Shown: positions 48,229 to 59,228, counted from the stretch's first letter. The stretch: 64,000 nt of DNA from Kushneria marisflavi (GCF_002157205.1 NZ_CP021358.1:3100001-3164000), one strand, 5' to 3'. Numbers and translations: made by a program. Notes: generated from the sequence alone by a model not told the origin.

Positions 48229-49267
48229 GCTGTTCTCTCTGTATCGCGTCAATCTGCTGCCACAGGGTAGAGCCGGGGCTTGCCTGCTTCATGGCCATGA
48301 TCATGGGCAGCCGAAGACGTGGTATTCGGGTCAGATCCTTGATCAGCACCCTGAAATCATGCGTCGAAAGCTGCGAGATATTAACAAGATAGTCGATGCT
48401 GCGCTGTTCATGCTCTAGATGGTGCCAGCCACGTGCGGCAATGATGGCCAGTGCTGTGATATCCATCGAGTGCTTCAGCAGCGGTGCCAGCCACAGGCCT
48501 GCCTCCTCGAGCGGGCTGGCCAGAATCGCGCCCATAATCGCCTGCTGGCCGGGATCGTCCGTGGTCATTGCCTGATGCCGTGACACCATGGCAGCCAGCA
48601 GTGACGGCTGCTGTATGGGCGCGTGTGCCAGACAGTCGCAAAGAGCAATCAGCGCCTGATGGGAGAGCTCCTCCAACCGGCCGGCCAGGTGCGTTTCATC
48701 CTCGTCGGTTCGGCGGACGACCAGATCAGCGATGCCCTGCAGCCCCAGACCCTGCCATGTCGATGCCGGGTCATTGCTTAAATAGTAGGTACGAGCGTCG
48801 GCATGAAAACGGCTGGCCGGCCGCTTGAAGTCCTGGGCAATGCGCGCATGCAAAAGCGCTTTGGTGAGCTCGTTGGGCTGCAGGGCAATCGCCACCTCCT
48901 TGAGTGTCTCAGCGGCGCTGTCCAGTGCCAGACTGCCGTCCGGCTGACGCTTGAAGGCACTCATCAACTGCTCGAGAAATCCGTCACGCAGTGCCGGCAC
49001 CAGCATGGACTGCTCATCCAGAGGCAGCGCCAGACACCAGATAATGGGATCGTCAGCAGAGGCAGGCGTAAAGACCAGTGCTACCTGTGCCTGTGATTGC
49101 CATGGTTGAGACCAGGCAATTTCCTGTCTCTCAAAGTCCCTGAAATGATCGATGGGGCAGGGCACGACCCGCCGGCCGAGATGATAGACTCGAAGCGTGA
49201 TGTCGGCATGATCAAAAAGGTCGACGAGTGTGGGCGTTAACATCAGGGCATTTCCAGAAGGGTTCAT
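48221..49267 (-). CDS. DUF3549 family protein
   Basis: A 348-residue soluble protein of unknown function. The N-terminal region has a pattern I associate with DUF3549: TLVDLFDHADITLRVYHLGRRV, then IIWCLALPLDEQSMLVPALRDGFL. The C-terminal half looks like helical repeats (HEAT/ARM-like) with many Ala and Leu. No signal peptide or catalytic signature. It is first in an operon with the RimB-like and RimK genes, which suggests but does not prove a role in ribosomal-protein modification. A start 24 codons upstream is less likely. Confidence 0.7.
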   Translation of the reverse strand: MNPSGNALMLTPTLVDLFDHADITLRVYHLGRRVVPCPIDHFRDFERQEIAWSQPWQSQAQVALVFTPASADDPIIWCLALPLDEQSMLVPALRDGFLEQLMSAFKRQPDGSLALDSAAETLKEVAIALQPNELTKALLHARIAQDFKRPASRFHADARTYYLSNDPASTWQGLGLQGIADLVVRRTDEDETHLAGRLEELSHQALIALCDCLAHAPIQQPSLLAAMVSRHQAMTTDDPGQQAIMGAILASPLEEAGLWLAPLLKHSMDITALAIIAARGWHHLEHEQRSIDYLVNISQLSTHDFRVLIKDLTRIPRLRLPMIMAMKQASPGSTLWQQIDAIQREQHG

Positions 49268-49528
49268 GTCGGCGCGGCCGCGCAATGTATCGTGTTGATG
49301 GTCGGTGCGCCAGTCCAGTGCTGTGCAAAAAATAAACAAATCCCTGCAGCCAGCGAATTAACAGGGGCAGGCAAAACTATCCCGATCTTATCCACACGTT
49401 CGTTCAGCCGATCTGTGCAAAACATGATGACCGGGTGATGACAGGTCCGTGTCAGGTACTCATCATTTTATTCATTGTTTTACGCCCGCATAATGACGGA
49501 CATCCCATTTTACCAGGCAGGAATTTCC

Positions 49529-49882
49529 ATGACCCAATATGAATCATTGGATGTTGCACTGACACGTCTTGAAGCTGCCATGCGCGCAGGAGATCTCTGG
49601 AAAAGCCAGGTGCAGCCGGAGCCGTCAGCCTTTGACAGTGAGCAGCCTTTCAATGCCGATACCATGTCAATGGGCCAGTGGTTGCGCTATGTACTGATTC
49701 CTCGACTGCGTAGCCTGATGGAGGGCAGGCACCCGCTGCCGGACAATGCCAACATCGCCCCGGCGGCTGAAGTCTATCTGCAGGAAAATCGGTCCAGTGT
49801 TCGACTGCCTATTCTGGAGGCGCTGCGCGATGTGGATAACGTGCTCGTCAACGGGGAGCTGCGTCCACAGGAGGGACAATGA
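49529..49882 (+). CDS. YqcC family protein
   Basis: A 117-residue protein resembling E. coli YqcC: residues DLWKSQVQPEPSAFDSEQPFNADTM followed by QWLRYVLIPRLRSLMEGRHPLP and IAPAAEVYL (quoted in parts). YqcC is usually encoded beside the pseudouridine synthase truC; here it is instead joined to a gamma-glutamylcyclotransferase-like gene through an ATGA overlap. AGGA upstream supports this ATG over one 18 codons earlier. Function unknown. Confidence 0.8.
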   Translation: MTQYESLDVALTRLEAAMRAGDLWKSQVQPEPSAFDSEQPFNADTMSMGQWLRYVLIPRLRSLMEGRHPLPDNANIAPAAEVYLQENRSSVRLPILEALRDVDNVLVNGELRPQEGQ

Positions 49883-50415
49883 GCAGCGATTTTCAACACC
49901 ACGATGACGACGACATACACTTCTACTTTGCCTACGGCAGCAATATGAACGCTGCCCGAATGCAGGCTCGTGTGGGAGATACCCGGCGCAGAATGTCCGG
50001 AACTCTTGAGGGCTGGCAGCTTTATTTCGACAAGGCTTCCCGGATTGATGGCGTGGCGCATGCCAACGTCAGAAAGGAAGCAGGAGGGCAGGTCGAAGGT
50101 GTTTTATACGAGCTGAATCATCCGGCACAGATCAGGGACATGGACCCCTTTGAGGGCCACCCCGCAGAATACTGCCGTCAGGTAGAAAGCGTTGATACCC
50201 CCGATGGGCCTCGGGCGGCGTGGGTCTATGTGGCCCTGCCGGAAAAAACGGCGCCCGGGCGATTGCCGGCCCGCGAATATCTGGGGCATCTTTTGGAAGG
50301 CAGGGACTTCCTCAGTCACGCCTATCTTGAGCGTTTAGGTGCCCAGCACTGCATCGACAGTCTTGGAGACGAAGCGCTGTTGTCACTGGGCATTTCTCGA
50401 ACCACGCCGGGATGA
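49879..50415 (+). CDS. Gamma-glutamylcyclotransferase-like protein
   Basis: A 178-residue member of the GGCT/AIG2 fold. The substrate-binding motif YFAYGSNM is at residues about 16-23, the family core continues with GVLYELNHPAQIRDMDPFEG, and the active-site glutamate is probably the one in DPFEG. Such enzymes release 5-oxoproline from gamma-glutamyl amino acids or similar amides; the exact substrate is not readable. Coupled to the yqcC-like gene and closed by a terminator. Confidence 0.87.
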   Translation: MSSDFQHHDDDDIHFYFAYGSNMNAARMQARVGDTRRRMSGTLEGWQLYFDKASRIDGVAHANVRKEAGGQVEGVLYELNHPAQIRDMDPFEGHPAEYCRQVESVDTPDGPRAAWVYVALPEKTAPGRLPAREYLGHLLEGRDFLSHAYLERLGAQHCIDSLGDEALLSLGISRTTPG

Positions 50416-50430
50416 TTGCCATATAAATGA

Positions 50431-50458
50431 AAAAGGCCACCTGTAAAGGTGGCCTTTT
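50431..50458. terminator. Bidirectional terminator between convergent genes
   Basis: AAAAGGCCACC pairs with GGTGGCCTTTT across a six-base loop. A tracts on one side and T tracts on the other allow termination in both directions, serving both the cyclotransferase gene and the OmpW-like gene. Confidence 0.92.
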
Positions 50459-50500
50459 GTGTTCTGCAGCAACTCATGCAGAACCTGTCATATCAAGCGA

Positions 50501-51070
50501 TTAGAAGCGGAAGGAGACACCACCGCCTACAGTCAGCGGGTTGAGGTCACGATCGCCACCGTCGTTGTAATCGGCCTTCAGATCGGTGTACTGGACAAAG
50601 CCGTTGAGCGCCCAGTTATCAGTGATCAGAAGATCGGTACCCACCTGAGCTGTCGGTGCCCACTGACGCTTTTCAAAGGAGTCAGCACCGCCATTGAGGC
50701 TTGAATCATTGAAGGTAACATAGCTGGCGCCCAGACCTGCATAAGGCTGTACGCGTGAATCAGTGCCGCCCAGCGGGTAGTACTGCGCCATGATGTTGTA
50801 CTGCTTCATCTTGAAGCTGTCGCCGTTGTTACCATCATAGTCATTGCTGTTGCTGCCGCTGAGTTCAACACCCAGCTTGTCGAACGGCATGACACCGATC
50901 GCGCCATTCCAGGTGTTTTCGTCGTCGAACTTTCCGCTGGCAGAGATGTCGGATTTAACAACATCGGCGCGGGCATAGACATCACCCTGGCCATAAGCCA
51001 TGGCAGACTGAGCGGCGAAAACGCTGGAGCCTACCAGAACAGAAGCTGCGAAGAGTTTGTTCAGAGTCAT
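50501..51070 (-). CDS. OmpW-like outer membrane beta-barrel protein
   Basis: A 189-residue outer membrane protein. Signal peptide MTLNKLFAASVLVGSS to AMA, then alternating beta strands, glycine/aspartate loops (NSNDYDGNNGDS) and the C-terminal barrel signature ending GGGVSFRF with terminal Phe. Overall size and the ending suggest the OmpW/porin-like small barrel family, which form narrow channels. AAGGAG precedes the ATG, an ATG 11 codons earlier is rejected. It has a well-defined promoter of its own. Confidence 0.8.
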   Translation of the reverse strand: MTLNKLFAASVLVGSSVFAAQSAMAYGQGDVYARADVVKSDISASGKFDDENTWNGAIGVMPFDKLGVELSGSNSNDYDGNNGDSFKMKQYNIMAQYYPLGGTDSRVQPYAGLGASYVTFNDSSLNGGADSFEKRQWAPTAQVGTDLLITDNWALNGFVQYTDLKADYNDGGDRDLNPLTVGGGVSFRF

Positions 51071-51152
51071 GATCTTCTCCTTGCTCGAAATGAAAAGGTT
51101 CATATCGATGGGGTTGTAGTTGGAAAACGCTGTTTCCTAATGCTTGAGATCA

Positions 51153-51181
51153 ACTATAGAGAACAGTGTTTTGTTTGTCAC
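51153..51181 (-). promoter_or_regulatory. Sigma-70 promoter of the OmpW-like gene
   Basis: On the minus strand GTGACA and TATAGT are separated by exactly 17 bp, which matches the sigma-70 consensus at 5/6 positions in each box. The start would lie near 51146, giving a leader of about 75 nt. AACACTGT occurs as a direct repeat about 24-30 bp apart around and upstream of the -35 box (51163-51170 and about 51193-51200), a candidate regulator site. Confidence 0.65.
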
Positions 51182-51224
51182 GTAATTTTTTTACAGTGTT
51201 TCTTATCGTTTTAATAATCGAATC

Positions 51225-51253
51225 CTATGAACCGCTACGGCGGTTGTACATAG
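51225..51253 (-). other. Hairpin after the LpxR-like gene
   Basis: AACCGC/GCGGTT with a four-base loop, extended by CTATG/CATAG around a three-base bulge. It is 30 bp past the stop codon of the LpxR-like gene. Without a good T-run it may terminate transcription only weakly. Confidence 0.4.
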
Positions 51254-51282
51254 TGGCCGGTCCCTGAATTCTCAAGCAGGAA

Positions 51283-52260
51283 TCAAAGCCAGCTCGATAA
51301 CGTCACAACGCTAAAATAGTCAGCATCATCCTGTCGTTCAAATTCTCGACTGCGTTTTAATGTTGTCAGGCTTAAGTTGTAATTTTGCCAGGCAATGGCA
51401 CCACCAAGTTCCAGGTCGCCAACCCACTGGCGTTTGTCGACACTGTGGCTGTCTTCAAATGTGTTGCCCTCCAGCAGCATATTGCGCGCCACGAAACGGC
51501 CCTGGACATTGCTGAAGACATACCAGTTAAAGCTGCGGTCCCGCGAGAACATCATGTTCGAAGAGGAGTAGGGCGCTGTACTGGGTGTGGTGTACTGATT
51601 ATCCAGCTGGCGCCCAAGACGAATCCCCAGCCCGGCAGAAACATAGTCGTAAAGATTGCCGACAGCAAAGCCGACATTGGGGCCGTATTCCATGGCCAGT
51701 CCGCCCAGGCTGTCGCGATACCACCAGCTACGCTGCATGGCAAGCGTGAGGGTGGGTTCGTTGTTGAGCTGATGATGCCATCCCTTTGGATCATCACTGT
51801 CGACCAGGTGATGAAAATTCTTTTGAACTGTCTTGGCGCCAGAGCCCGGACCGACAAGACCAACATCCAGAGAGAAGGCGTCATTGATGCGCCACTCTGG
51901 GGTCAGGTTGTGGCGGTAAAGTGACACTCCGCCATAGAGATAGCCTGCATAGGGGCGATCATCGGTAATCAGGTCGTCACGTTTGGTATCTCTGGGGGTA
52001 TATATCTGCTGACCAAAGCGGTAGGCGGCGGCATCAACGTCACCGGCAGTCCAGCCCGGAATCCAGCCGGCCATTGTGCGTGTCCAATGGCCATCCTGCG
52101 GCTCAAAGGTCCAGCTTCCCTCAAGCCCGCTGGTGTAGTGACCGTCATCACTTCGGGCGCTGAAGAAGTCGTTGGAAAGCTTGAGGGTCAAAACGCCATC
52201 TGCCATGGAAGAAGCGGAAAAAAGCAGGCCACCGCCTACCAGTATCGCGCGACCGATCAT
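51283..52260 (-). CDS. lpxR: LpxR family lipid A 3'-O-deacylase-like outer membrane protein
   Basis: A 325-residue outer-membrane beta-barrel (DUF2219/LpxR). Signal peptide ends near residue 20 (SASSMA). The LpxR active-site region is recognisable: LKLSNDFF places Asn30-Asp31 (mature 10-11), HYTSG follows at about 41-45, TDDRPYAGYLYGG is the family hallmark at about 99-111, and a His-rich acidic stretch (FHHLVDSDDPKGWHHQ) at about 149-164. LpxR removes the 3'-acyloxyacyl chain of lipid A using calcium. The role here is inferred from the family; barrel ends in …FSVVTLSSWL. It has no close co-directional partner within 140 bp. Confidence 0.83.
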   Translation of the reverse strand: MIGRAILVGGGLLFSASSMADGVLTLKLSNDFFSARSDDGHYTSGLEGSWTFEPQDGHWTRTMAGWIPGWTAGDVDAAAYRFGQQIYTPRDTKRDDLITDDRPYAGYLYGGVSLYRHNLTPEWRINDAFSLDVGLVGPGSGAKTVQKNFHHLVDSDDPKGWHHQLNNEPTLTLAMQRSWWYRDSLGGLAMEYGPNVGFAVGNLYDYVSAGLGIRLGRQLDNQYTTPSTAPYSSSNMMFSRDRSFNWYVFSNVQGRFVARNMLLEGNTFEDSHSVDKRQWVGDLELGGAIAWQNYNLSLTTLKRSREFERQDDADYFSVVTLSSWL

Positions 52261-52354
52261 AAGAAAAGTTCCCGTTTTTATGAGGCTGTTTTCGTTAACA
52301 GGCTTACTTTAGCCGATGATGGCAGACTGTGCTGTATCAATCCTTCAGGCATTA

Positions 52355-52379
52355 AAAAACCGCCATAAAGGCGGTTTTT
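52355..52379. terminator. Bidirectional-type terminator downstream of the glycine-zipper gene
   Basis: AAAAACCGCC pairs with GGCGGTTTTT across a five-base loop, giving T tracts on both strands. It sits 25 bp after the glycine-zipper stop codon and ends that transcript before the LpxR-like gene. Confidence 0.9.
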
Positions 52380-52403
52380 AAAGCGTCGAAAGCAGGGTGG
52401 CAC

Positions 52404-52871
52404 TTATTCAGGCGCGATGCTCATGCTGTTACCCGAACCGATAAGCCTGACGCGCTGACCGGGCTGGTAGGGTGTATCTGCCTTTTGCACCACGACAATG
52501 TCCTGCCCGCTGTCGGTGCGAACCTGAATTTCATAGGCACTGACCTGATTGGCACGGTCTTCAACCTTGCTGCCGGCAATGGCACCGCCAATCCCCCCTA
52601 CTGCCGTGGTCAGAACGCGCCCGGAGCCGCCCCCGAACTGGTTGCCCAAAAGGCCGCCCAGAACGGCACCGCCGATGCCACCAAGCCCCGAGTTGTTTTC
52701 GTTACCCGCCTGGATGGTCACGGGGCGCACGCCGGTCACCGTGCCATAGGTGACATTACGTGCCGTCTTGGCCTGATTGCCGGTATAGGTATTACCGGAG
52801 TAGATATCGCTGTTGGCGCACCCGCCAAGGGTCAGAATGCCAACGGCTGCAACAGCAAGATAACGCTTCAT
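52404..52871 (-). CDS. Glycine-zipper 2TM outer-membrane lipoprotein (SlyB/PcP type)
   Basis: A 155-residue lipoprotein. The signal peptide ends in the lipobox LGGC (Cys18). A glycine-zipper segment follows: GLGGIGGAVLGGLLGNQFGGGSGR and VGGIGGAIAGSKVEDR, able to insert in a membrane as a helical hairpin. The C-terminal portion (YEIQVRTDSGQDIVVVQKAD…GQRVRLI) resembles the SlyB/PcP domain. Probable outer-membrane stabilising protein. GGAG precedes the ATG. Confidence 0.87.
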   Translation of the reverse strand: MKRYLAVAAVGILTLGGCANSDIYSGNTYTGNQAKTARNVTYGTVTGVRPVTIQAGNENNSGLGGIGGAVLGGLLGNQFGGGSGRVLTTAVGGIGGAIAGSKVEDRANQVSAYEIQVRTDSGQDIVVVQKADTPYQPGQRVRLIGSGNSMSIAPE

Positions 52872-53058
52872 GGATCACTCCTGCGCCGGCTGTTTGAACC
52901 GACGGGCTGTTTGTTCTGGAACACTGTTTGACAATGGAACCCGGGACAGGTTTCCATCCGGGCTACATGGTCATGATCACTGTCTGACAAAAGGCCAGAA
53001 GATATACTGCAACACTGTAGCCTGCGAATATGGCCACTGCCAGCGTCACCCTTCTGGT

Positions 53059-53490
53059 TCAGGCAAGCCTTAGCGTCATGGCACGATGTGGAATTCCCGC
53101 ATCTATATACACCTCGCCATGCGCCACAAAGCCAAGCTGTTCGTAGAACCCGGTGGCGTGGGTCTGAGCGCTGAGCGCACACTCGGTGAAGTGCTGCGTT
53201 CTGGCATGTTCAATCACATGACGCATCAATCTTGCGCCCAGTCCAAGACCGCGGTGGGTCTTGAAAATAGCGACGCGCCCGATATGGCCATCGGGAAGTA
53301 ACCTTGCAGTCCCACAGGGCATTTGGCCATCCCGGATCAGAAAATGGATGCACGTCGGGTCCAGTGCATCCAGTTCCTCGCTTTCATCCACGCCCTGCTC
53401 ATCGATAAAGACAACCCGTCGGATATGGCTACAGGCCTCGCTCAGCGTGTCCCAGTTACCGGCTTCGATCGTGATGTCATTACCCGACAT
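53059..53490 (-). CDS. GNAT family N-acetyltransferase
   Basis: A 143-residue acetyltransferase. The acetyl-CoA-binding loop is FKTHRGLGLGARLMRHVIEHA, followed by LSAQTHATGFYEQLGFVAHGEVYIDAGIPHRAMTLRL, which resembles the ElaA/YjdJ type with an IPH motif near the C-terminus. Substrate unknown. It begins two bases after the stop of roxA on the same strand, so the two are probably co-transcribed. Confidence 0.88.
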   Translation of the reverse strand: MSGNDITIEAGNWDTLSEACSHIRRVVFIDEQGVDESEELDALDPTCIHFLIRDGQMPCGTARLLPDGHIGRVAIFKTHRGLGLGARLMRHVIEHARTQHFTECALSAQTHATGFYEQLGFVAHGEVYIDAGIPHRAMTLRLA

Positions 53491-53492
53491 GG

Positions 53493-54692
53493 TCAGTCAT
53501 CCGCAAACTCATCGTCGTCATCCAGATCCTCATCTTCATCCACCCAGCGCAGGCTGCCGCAATTGATCAGCGTTACGAGCAGAGCGCCTGCACCTTCCAG
53601 TAACAGTATTTCCTGATCCAGAATCCGATTACCAGTCAGGCGCCTTGCCAGGGCAGGGCTGCACGCATGGCCATCGCCATCGACAAAGAGCGTGGCGCGC
53701 TCACCCTGAGGGTGCCAGGCCAGGCGCGAGCCGGGCGCCGGTTCCAGCAGGTCACCTTCTTCCAGCGCCCGGGTCAGCGTGTCTTCGCTGGCCAATGTGG
53801 CGGGCGGCATCAGCTGATCGGGATATTTTACTTGGGTCATGGTGCGCCCGAACCACTGCGCCATCTGCTCGGGATTATCCAGCGCGGCCAGCATCTGCTC
53901 ACGCACGCGGGCGAGTGTGACATCATTGATCAGGGCGCTATCGCTCGATGCTTCCAGATCCGGGTCGTGATAGCGCGATGATTCCTCAAGCTGTTCACCG
54001 AGGTAATCCGCCCAGGACGTCACCATTTCATCCATGGAAGGTGCGCGAAAGCCGACCGAAAAGGTCATGCAGTCTTCACTCTGGCTGATGCCATGGTGCG
54101 CCACCCGCGGCGGCAGATACAGCATGTCGCCGGGTTCGAGTACCCAGTCCTGATCCCTGATCACCTGAAAGTCGGCAAGAATGCGCAGATCGATGCCATC
54201 AATGATGGGCGCATCCTCGGACATGACATCACCGAGCTGCCAGCGACGCTGGCCACTGGCCTGCAGGAGAAACACATCGTAATTATCGACGTGCGCGCCG
54301 ACATTGCCGCCCGGAGGGGCAAAGCTTGCCATGATGTCATCAAGCCGCCAGCGCGGGATAAAGGTGAAGTGCTCCAGCAGTTCGGCCACATCCGGCACAT
54401 AGTGGTCGACGGCCTGAACCAGCAGGGACCAGTCCTTGCGTCCAAGTCGGGCAAAGGTTTCGTCATCGAACGGACCGTGCGAGACCTGCCATGCCTTGTC
54501 CGGACCTTCCAGTTCGACCAGACGAGCCTCGACGTTGTCTTCACAGGCCAGTCCCGCCAGCTCGTCCGGCTCTAGCGGCGACTGAAAATCCGGGAAGGCG
54601 CCCCGAATCAACAGCGGTTTTTTCTGCCAGTAGTCGCGCAGGAAGGTTTCGGCTGACATGCCTCCCAGAGGGAGGCGTGTTTGATCTGTCAT
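53493..54692 (-). CDS. roxA: 50S ribosomal protein L16 arginine hydroxylase RoxA (YcfD)
   Basis: A 399-residue JmjC-type 2-oxoglutarate/Fe(II) oxygenase that hydroxylates an arginine of ribosomal protein L16. Cupin core: NVGAHVDNYDVFLLQASGQRRW supplies the HxD iron ligands, and LPPRVAHHGIS supplies the distal histidine. The N-terminal FLRDYWQKKPLLIRGAFP is typical. The C-terminus has an unusual aspartate/glutamate-rich tail (VDEDEDLDDDDEFADD), fitting a halophile-type acidic protein. Lies 26 bp downstream of purB. Confidence 0.92.
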   Translation of the reverse strand: MTDQTRLPLGGMSAETFLRDYWQKKPLLIRGAFPDFQSPLEPDELAGLACEDNVEARLVELEGPDKAWQVSHGPFDDETFARLGRKDWSLLVQAVDHYVPDVAELLEHFTFIPRWRLDDIMASFAPPGGNVGAHVDNYDVFLLQASGQRRWQLGDVMSEDAPIIDGIDLRILADFQVIRDQDWVLEPGDMLYLPPRVAHHGISQSEDCMTFSVGFRAPSMDEMVTSWADYLGEQLEESSRYHDPDLEASSDSALINDVTLARVREQMLAALDNPEQMAQWFGRTMTQVKYPDQLMPPATLASEDTLTRALEEGDLLEPAPGSRLAWHPQGERATLFVDGDGHACSPALARRLTGNRILDQEILLLEGAGALLVTLINCGSLRWVDEDEDLDDDDEFADD

Positions 54693-54718
54693 GAGGGATC
54701 CCTGCTGTTGGACACGCT

Positions 54719-56777
<2,059 letters not shown>

Positions 56778-56781
<4 letters not shown>

Positions 56782-57920
56782 GCTGCACTCTCCAGTGCCT
56801 GGCGAAATGTCGTGGCAATCACCGCACCGCCCAGACAGACAGTGTCCTGGTAGAGCACCGCGGACTGGCCTGGCGTGACGGCGCGCTGGGGTTCGTCAAA
56901 GATCAGGGTGATGCTTTGATCATCGTTGACGATCACCCGGCAGGGCTGATCGCTCTGGCGATAGCGAATCCTGGCGCTGGCGCGAAAATCGCGCGTTGAC
57001 GGCGGCTCGCCGATCCAGTGCATGGCTTCGGTAGTCAACGACTGTCGATAGAGCAGGTCGTGGTGCTTGCCCTGTACCGCAATCAATACGTTGTGCTCAA
57101 GGTCCTTGTCGGCCACATACCAGGGGGCCTCCGGGTAGCCGTTAATACCACCGATGCCCAGTCCCTGGCGCTGCCCCAGGGTGTAATACATCAGCCCCAT
57201 GTGTTTGCCGATATCCTGGCCTTCTGGAGTCTGAATGCGTCCGGACTGCGCCGGCAGATACTGACGCAGAAAATCGGCAAAGCGACGTTCGCCGATAAAG
57301 CAGATGCCGGTGGAGTCCTTTTTACGCGCGGTTGCCAGGCCGTGCTGTTCGGCGATCGCTCGTACTTCAGACTTTTCCATTTCACCGATTGGAAACAGGG
57401 TACGGCTCAGGGCCTGTTCGCTGACGGCGTGCAGAAAATAGCTCTGATCCTTGTTGGCATCGACCCCCTTGCACAGCAGGGTGCGTCCATCGCGATCCTC
57501 GCGGCGGACATAGTGGCCTGTGGCAATCAGGTCGGCGCCCAGCATGGCGGCGTAGTCGAGAAAGACCTTGAACTTGATCTCACGGTTGCAAAGGATGTCC
57601 GGGTTGGGCGTTCTTCCGGCGCGGTATTCTTCAAGAAAGTGCTCGAAGACGTTGTCCCAGTATTCGGCGGCAAAATTGGCCGTGTGCAGGCGAATGCCCA
57701 GTCGGTCACAGACGGCCTGTGCATCGGCCAGGTCGGCTTTCGCCGTGCAGTACTCCGTACCGTCATCCTCATCCCAGTTCTTCATGAAAAGACCTTCCAC
57801 GTGATAGCCCTGCTCGAGCAGCAAAAGTGCCGTCACGGAAGAATCCACACCGCCGGACATGCCCACGATGACCCTTGAAGGGGTGGAAGAGGAGACTGTG
57901 TTATTGACAGGGGATGTCAT
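56778..57920 (-). CDS. mnmA: tRNA-specific 2-thiouridylase MnmA
   Basis: A 380-residue ATP pyrophosphatase-type enzyme that thiolates U34 of Lys, Glu and Gln tRNAs. PP-loop [10 protein letters not shown]; catalytic cysteines lie in [12 protein letters not shown] and [11 protein letters not shown]-terminal beta-barrel region [20 protein letters not shown] start 25 codons inside the longest frame gives [12 protein letters not shown] and is followed quickly by the conserved domain; an ATG at 57944 is an alternative. Confidence 0.95.
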
Positions 57921-58025
57921 GGCGTACCCGTCGTCAGAAATCATTTGGCCGACATTATACGTCAGCCGCCCCCTGCCTTGACAGGCGGGAGTCAACGAGG
58001 CTGACGCGCTGCTGCTCCCGAGGCT

Positions 58026-58508
58026 TCATGAGGCGTTATCGGGGTGATCGAAGTCTCGAATCAGAGTCAGCGGCCACGAACGGCCTTCAAGGGCATCATG
58101 TATGCGTCTGACCACCAGCGGGCTTCTCAGCCGTCCATCACGTTCCAGTGCCTTGATGGCGGTCAGCGAATACCAGTCAGCCCGCATGATGCCTTCATCG
58201 AGTATCTCGCTGGCCCGTCGCAACGGGCGCGCCAAGAAGGTATGACTGTGATAGACCACGCCATTGGGGGCAGTATTGATGTAAAGGCCCAGATAGCTTT
58301 TGAGCGTGATTTCCCAGCCACTTTCTTCGAGCGTTTCCCGATGCGCGGCGTCGAAAAGCGATTCACCGGCTTCGAGATGGCCGGCTGGCTGATTAAAGAC
58401 CGTTGCGGTCGCGTCCGGGTTGATCCGGTCGCGCTCTTCGACCAGCAGGAAGCGATCGCGGTCAACCACTACGGCCGCTACTGTCACGTGAGGCAGAAAT
58501 CGGCTCAT
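58026..58508 (-). CDS. Nudix hydrolase (NudJ-like)
   Basis: A 160-residue pyrophosphohydrolase. The Nudix box is complete: GHLEAGESLFDAAHRETLEE (G-x5-E-x7-R-E-x2-E-E). The N-terminus HVTVAAVVVDRDRFLLVEE and gene order rluE-nudix-mnmA-hflD-purB match E. coli NudJ, which acts on thiamine pyrophosphates and nucleoside phosphates. Four-base overlap with rluE. Some mnmA-ward spacing (105 bp) suggests mnmA may have its own promoter. Confidence 0.88.
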   Translation of the reverse strand: MSRFLPHVTVAAVVVDRDRFLLVEERDRINPDATATVFNQPAGHLEAGESLFDAAHRETLEESGWEITLKSYLGLYINTAPNGVVYHSHTFLARPLRRASEILDEGIMRADWYSLTAIKALERDGRLRSPLVVRRIHDALEGRSWPLTLIRDFDHPDNAS

Positions 58509-59113
58509 TCTGGTTTCCTGCGTGACCTGTCACGAGATGGTCGTGCACTTTTCGATGACGTCTTGCGTGGCATGTGAATGGTCTCGCGCCGCCATTCTCC
58601 CGGCGAAAGGGTATCCAGCGTCCATTGGCCGATGGCGGTGCGGATCAGTCTCAGTGTGGGATGGCCCACATGCGCGGTCATCCGACGTACCTGACGATTG
58701 CGTCCTTCGGTAATCGAGATTTCAAGCCATGTGTCAACAATGTTGGCACGATGCCGCACCGGCGGTTCTCGTCGATGAACCTGCGGTGAGGTCACGCGAC
58801 GCACCCGGGAGGGGCGAGTCAGGCCATCCTTGAGCGTCACTCCATTGGACAGGGCCTTCAAGGCATTGTCATCAGGTTGACCTTCTACCAGTACAAGATA
58901 GGTTTTGGACTGTTTGTGATCAGGATGGGTTATTCGGTGGGCCAGCATGCCGTCATCGGTCAGCAGCAGTAACCCCTCGCTGTCATAGTCCAGCCGGCCT
59001 GCCGGGTAGATGTTCGGGATGTCGAGCCAGCGGGCAAGAGTGTTACGGCCCTGCGGGTCGGTAAACTGGGTCAGCACCTGGAAGGGCTTGTGAAAAAGAT
59101 AAAGTGTACTCAT
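58505..59113 (-). CDS. rluE: 23S rRNA pseudouridine(2457) synthase RluE
   Basis: A 202-residue RsuA-family pseudouridine synthase without the S4 domain. The catalytic aspartate is in PAGRLDYDSEGLLLLTDDG; KTYLVLVEGQP and ITEGRNRQVRRM are family marks. The C-terminus is basic (MPRKTSSKSARPSRDRSRRK). It is divergent from icd, as in E. coli. Confidence 0.93.
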   Translation of the reverse strand: MSTLYLFHKPFQVLTQFTDPQGRNTLARWLDIPNIYPAGRLDYDSEGLLLLTDDGMLAHRITHPDHKQSKTYLVLVEGQPDDNALKALSNGVTLKDGLTRPSRVRRVTSPQVHRREPPVRHRANIVDTWLEISITEGRNRQVRRMTAHVGHPTLRLIRTAIGQWTLDTLSPGEWRRETIHMPRKTSSKSARPSRDRSRRKPE

Positions 59114-59228
59114 AAGTTCAGCCTGATTGTCGACAACCTCTACGCAGTGACAGCCCCTTGATGCTACATTAGGCGACTCATCTCAGGACAGAACCTTTCG
59201 TCCTCATCACGTCGGAGTACCTCACCCC

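Noticed and set aside
52868..53182. 104-codon minus-strand frame between the acetyltransferase and glycine-zipper genes
   Set aside because: Cys/Ser/Arg-rich, overlaps both neighbours, no start signal; treated as leader sequence of the glycine-zipper gene.
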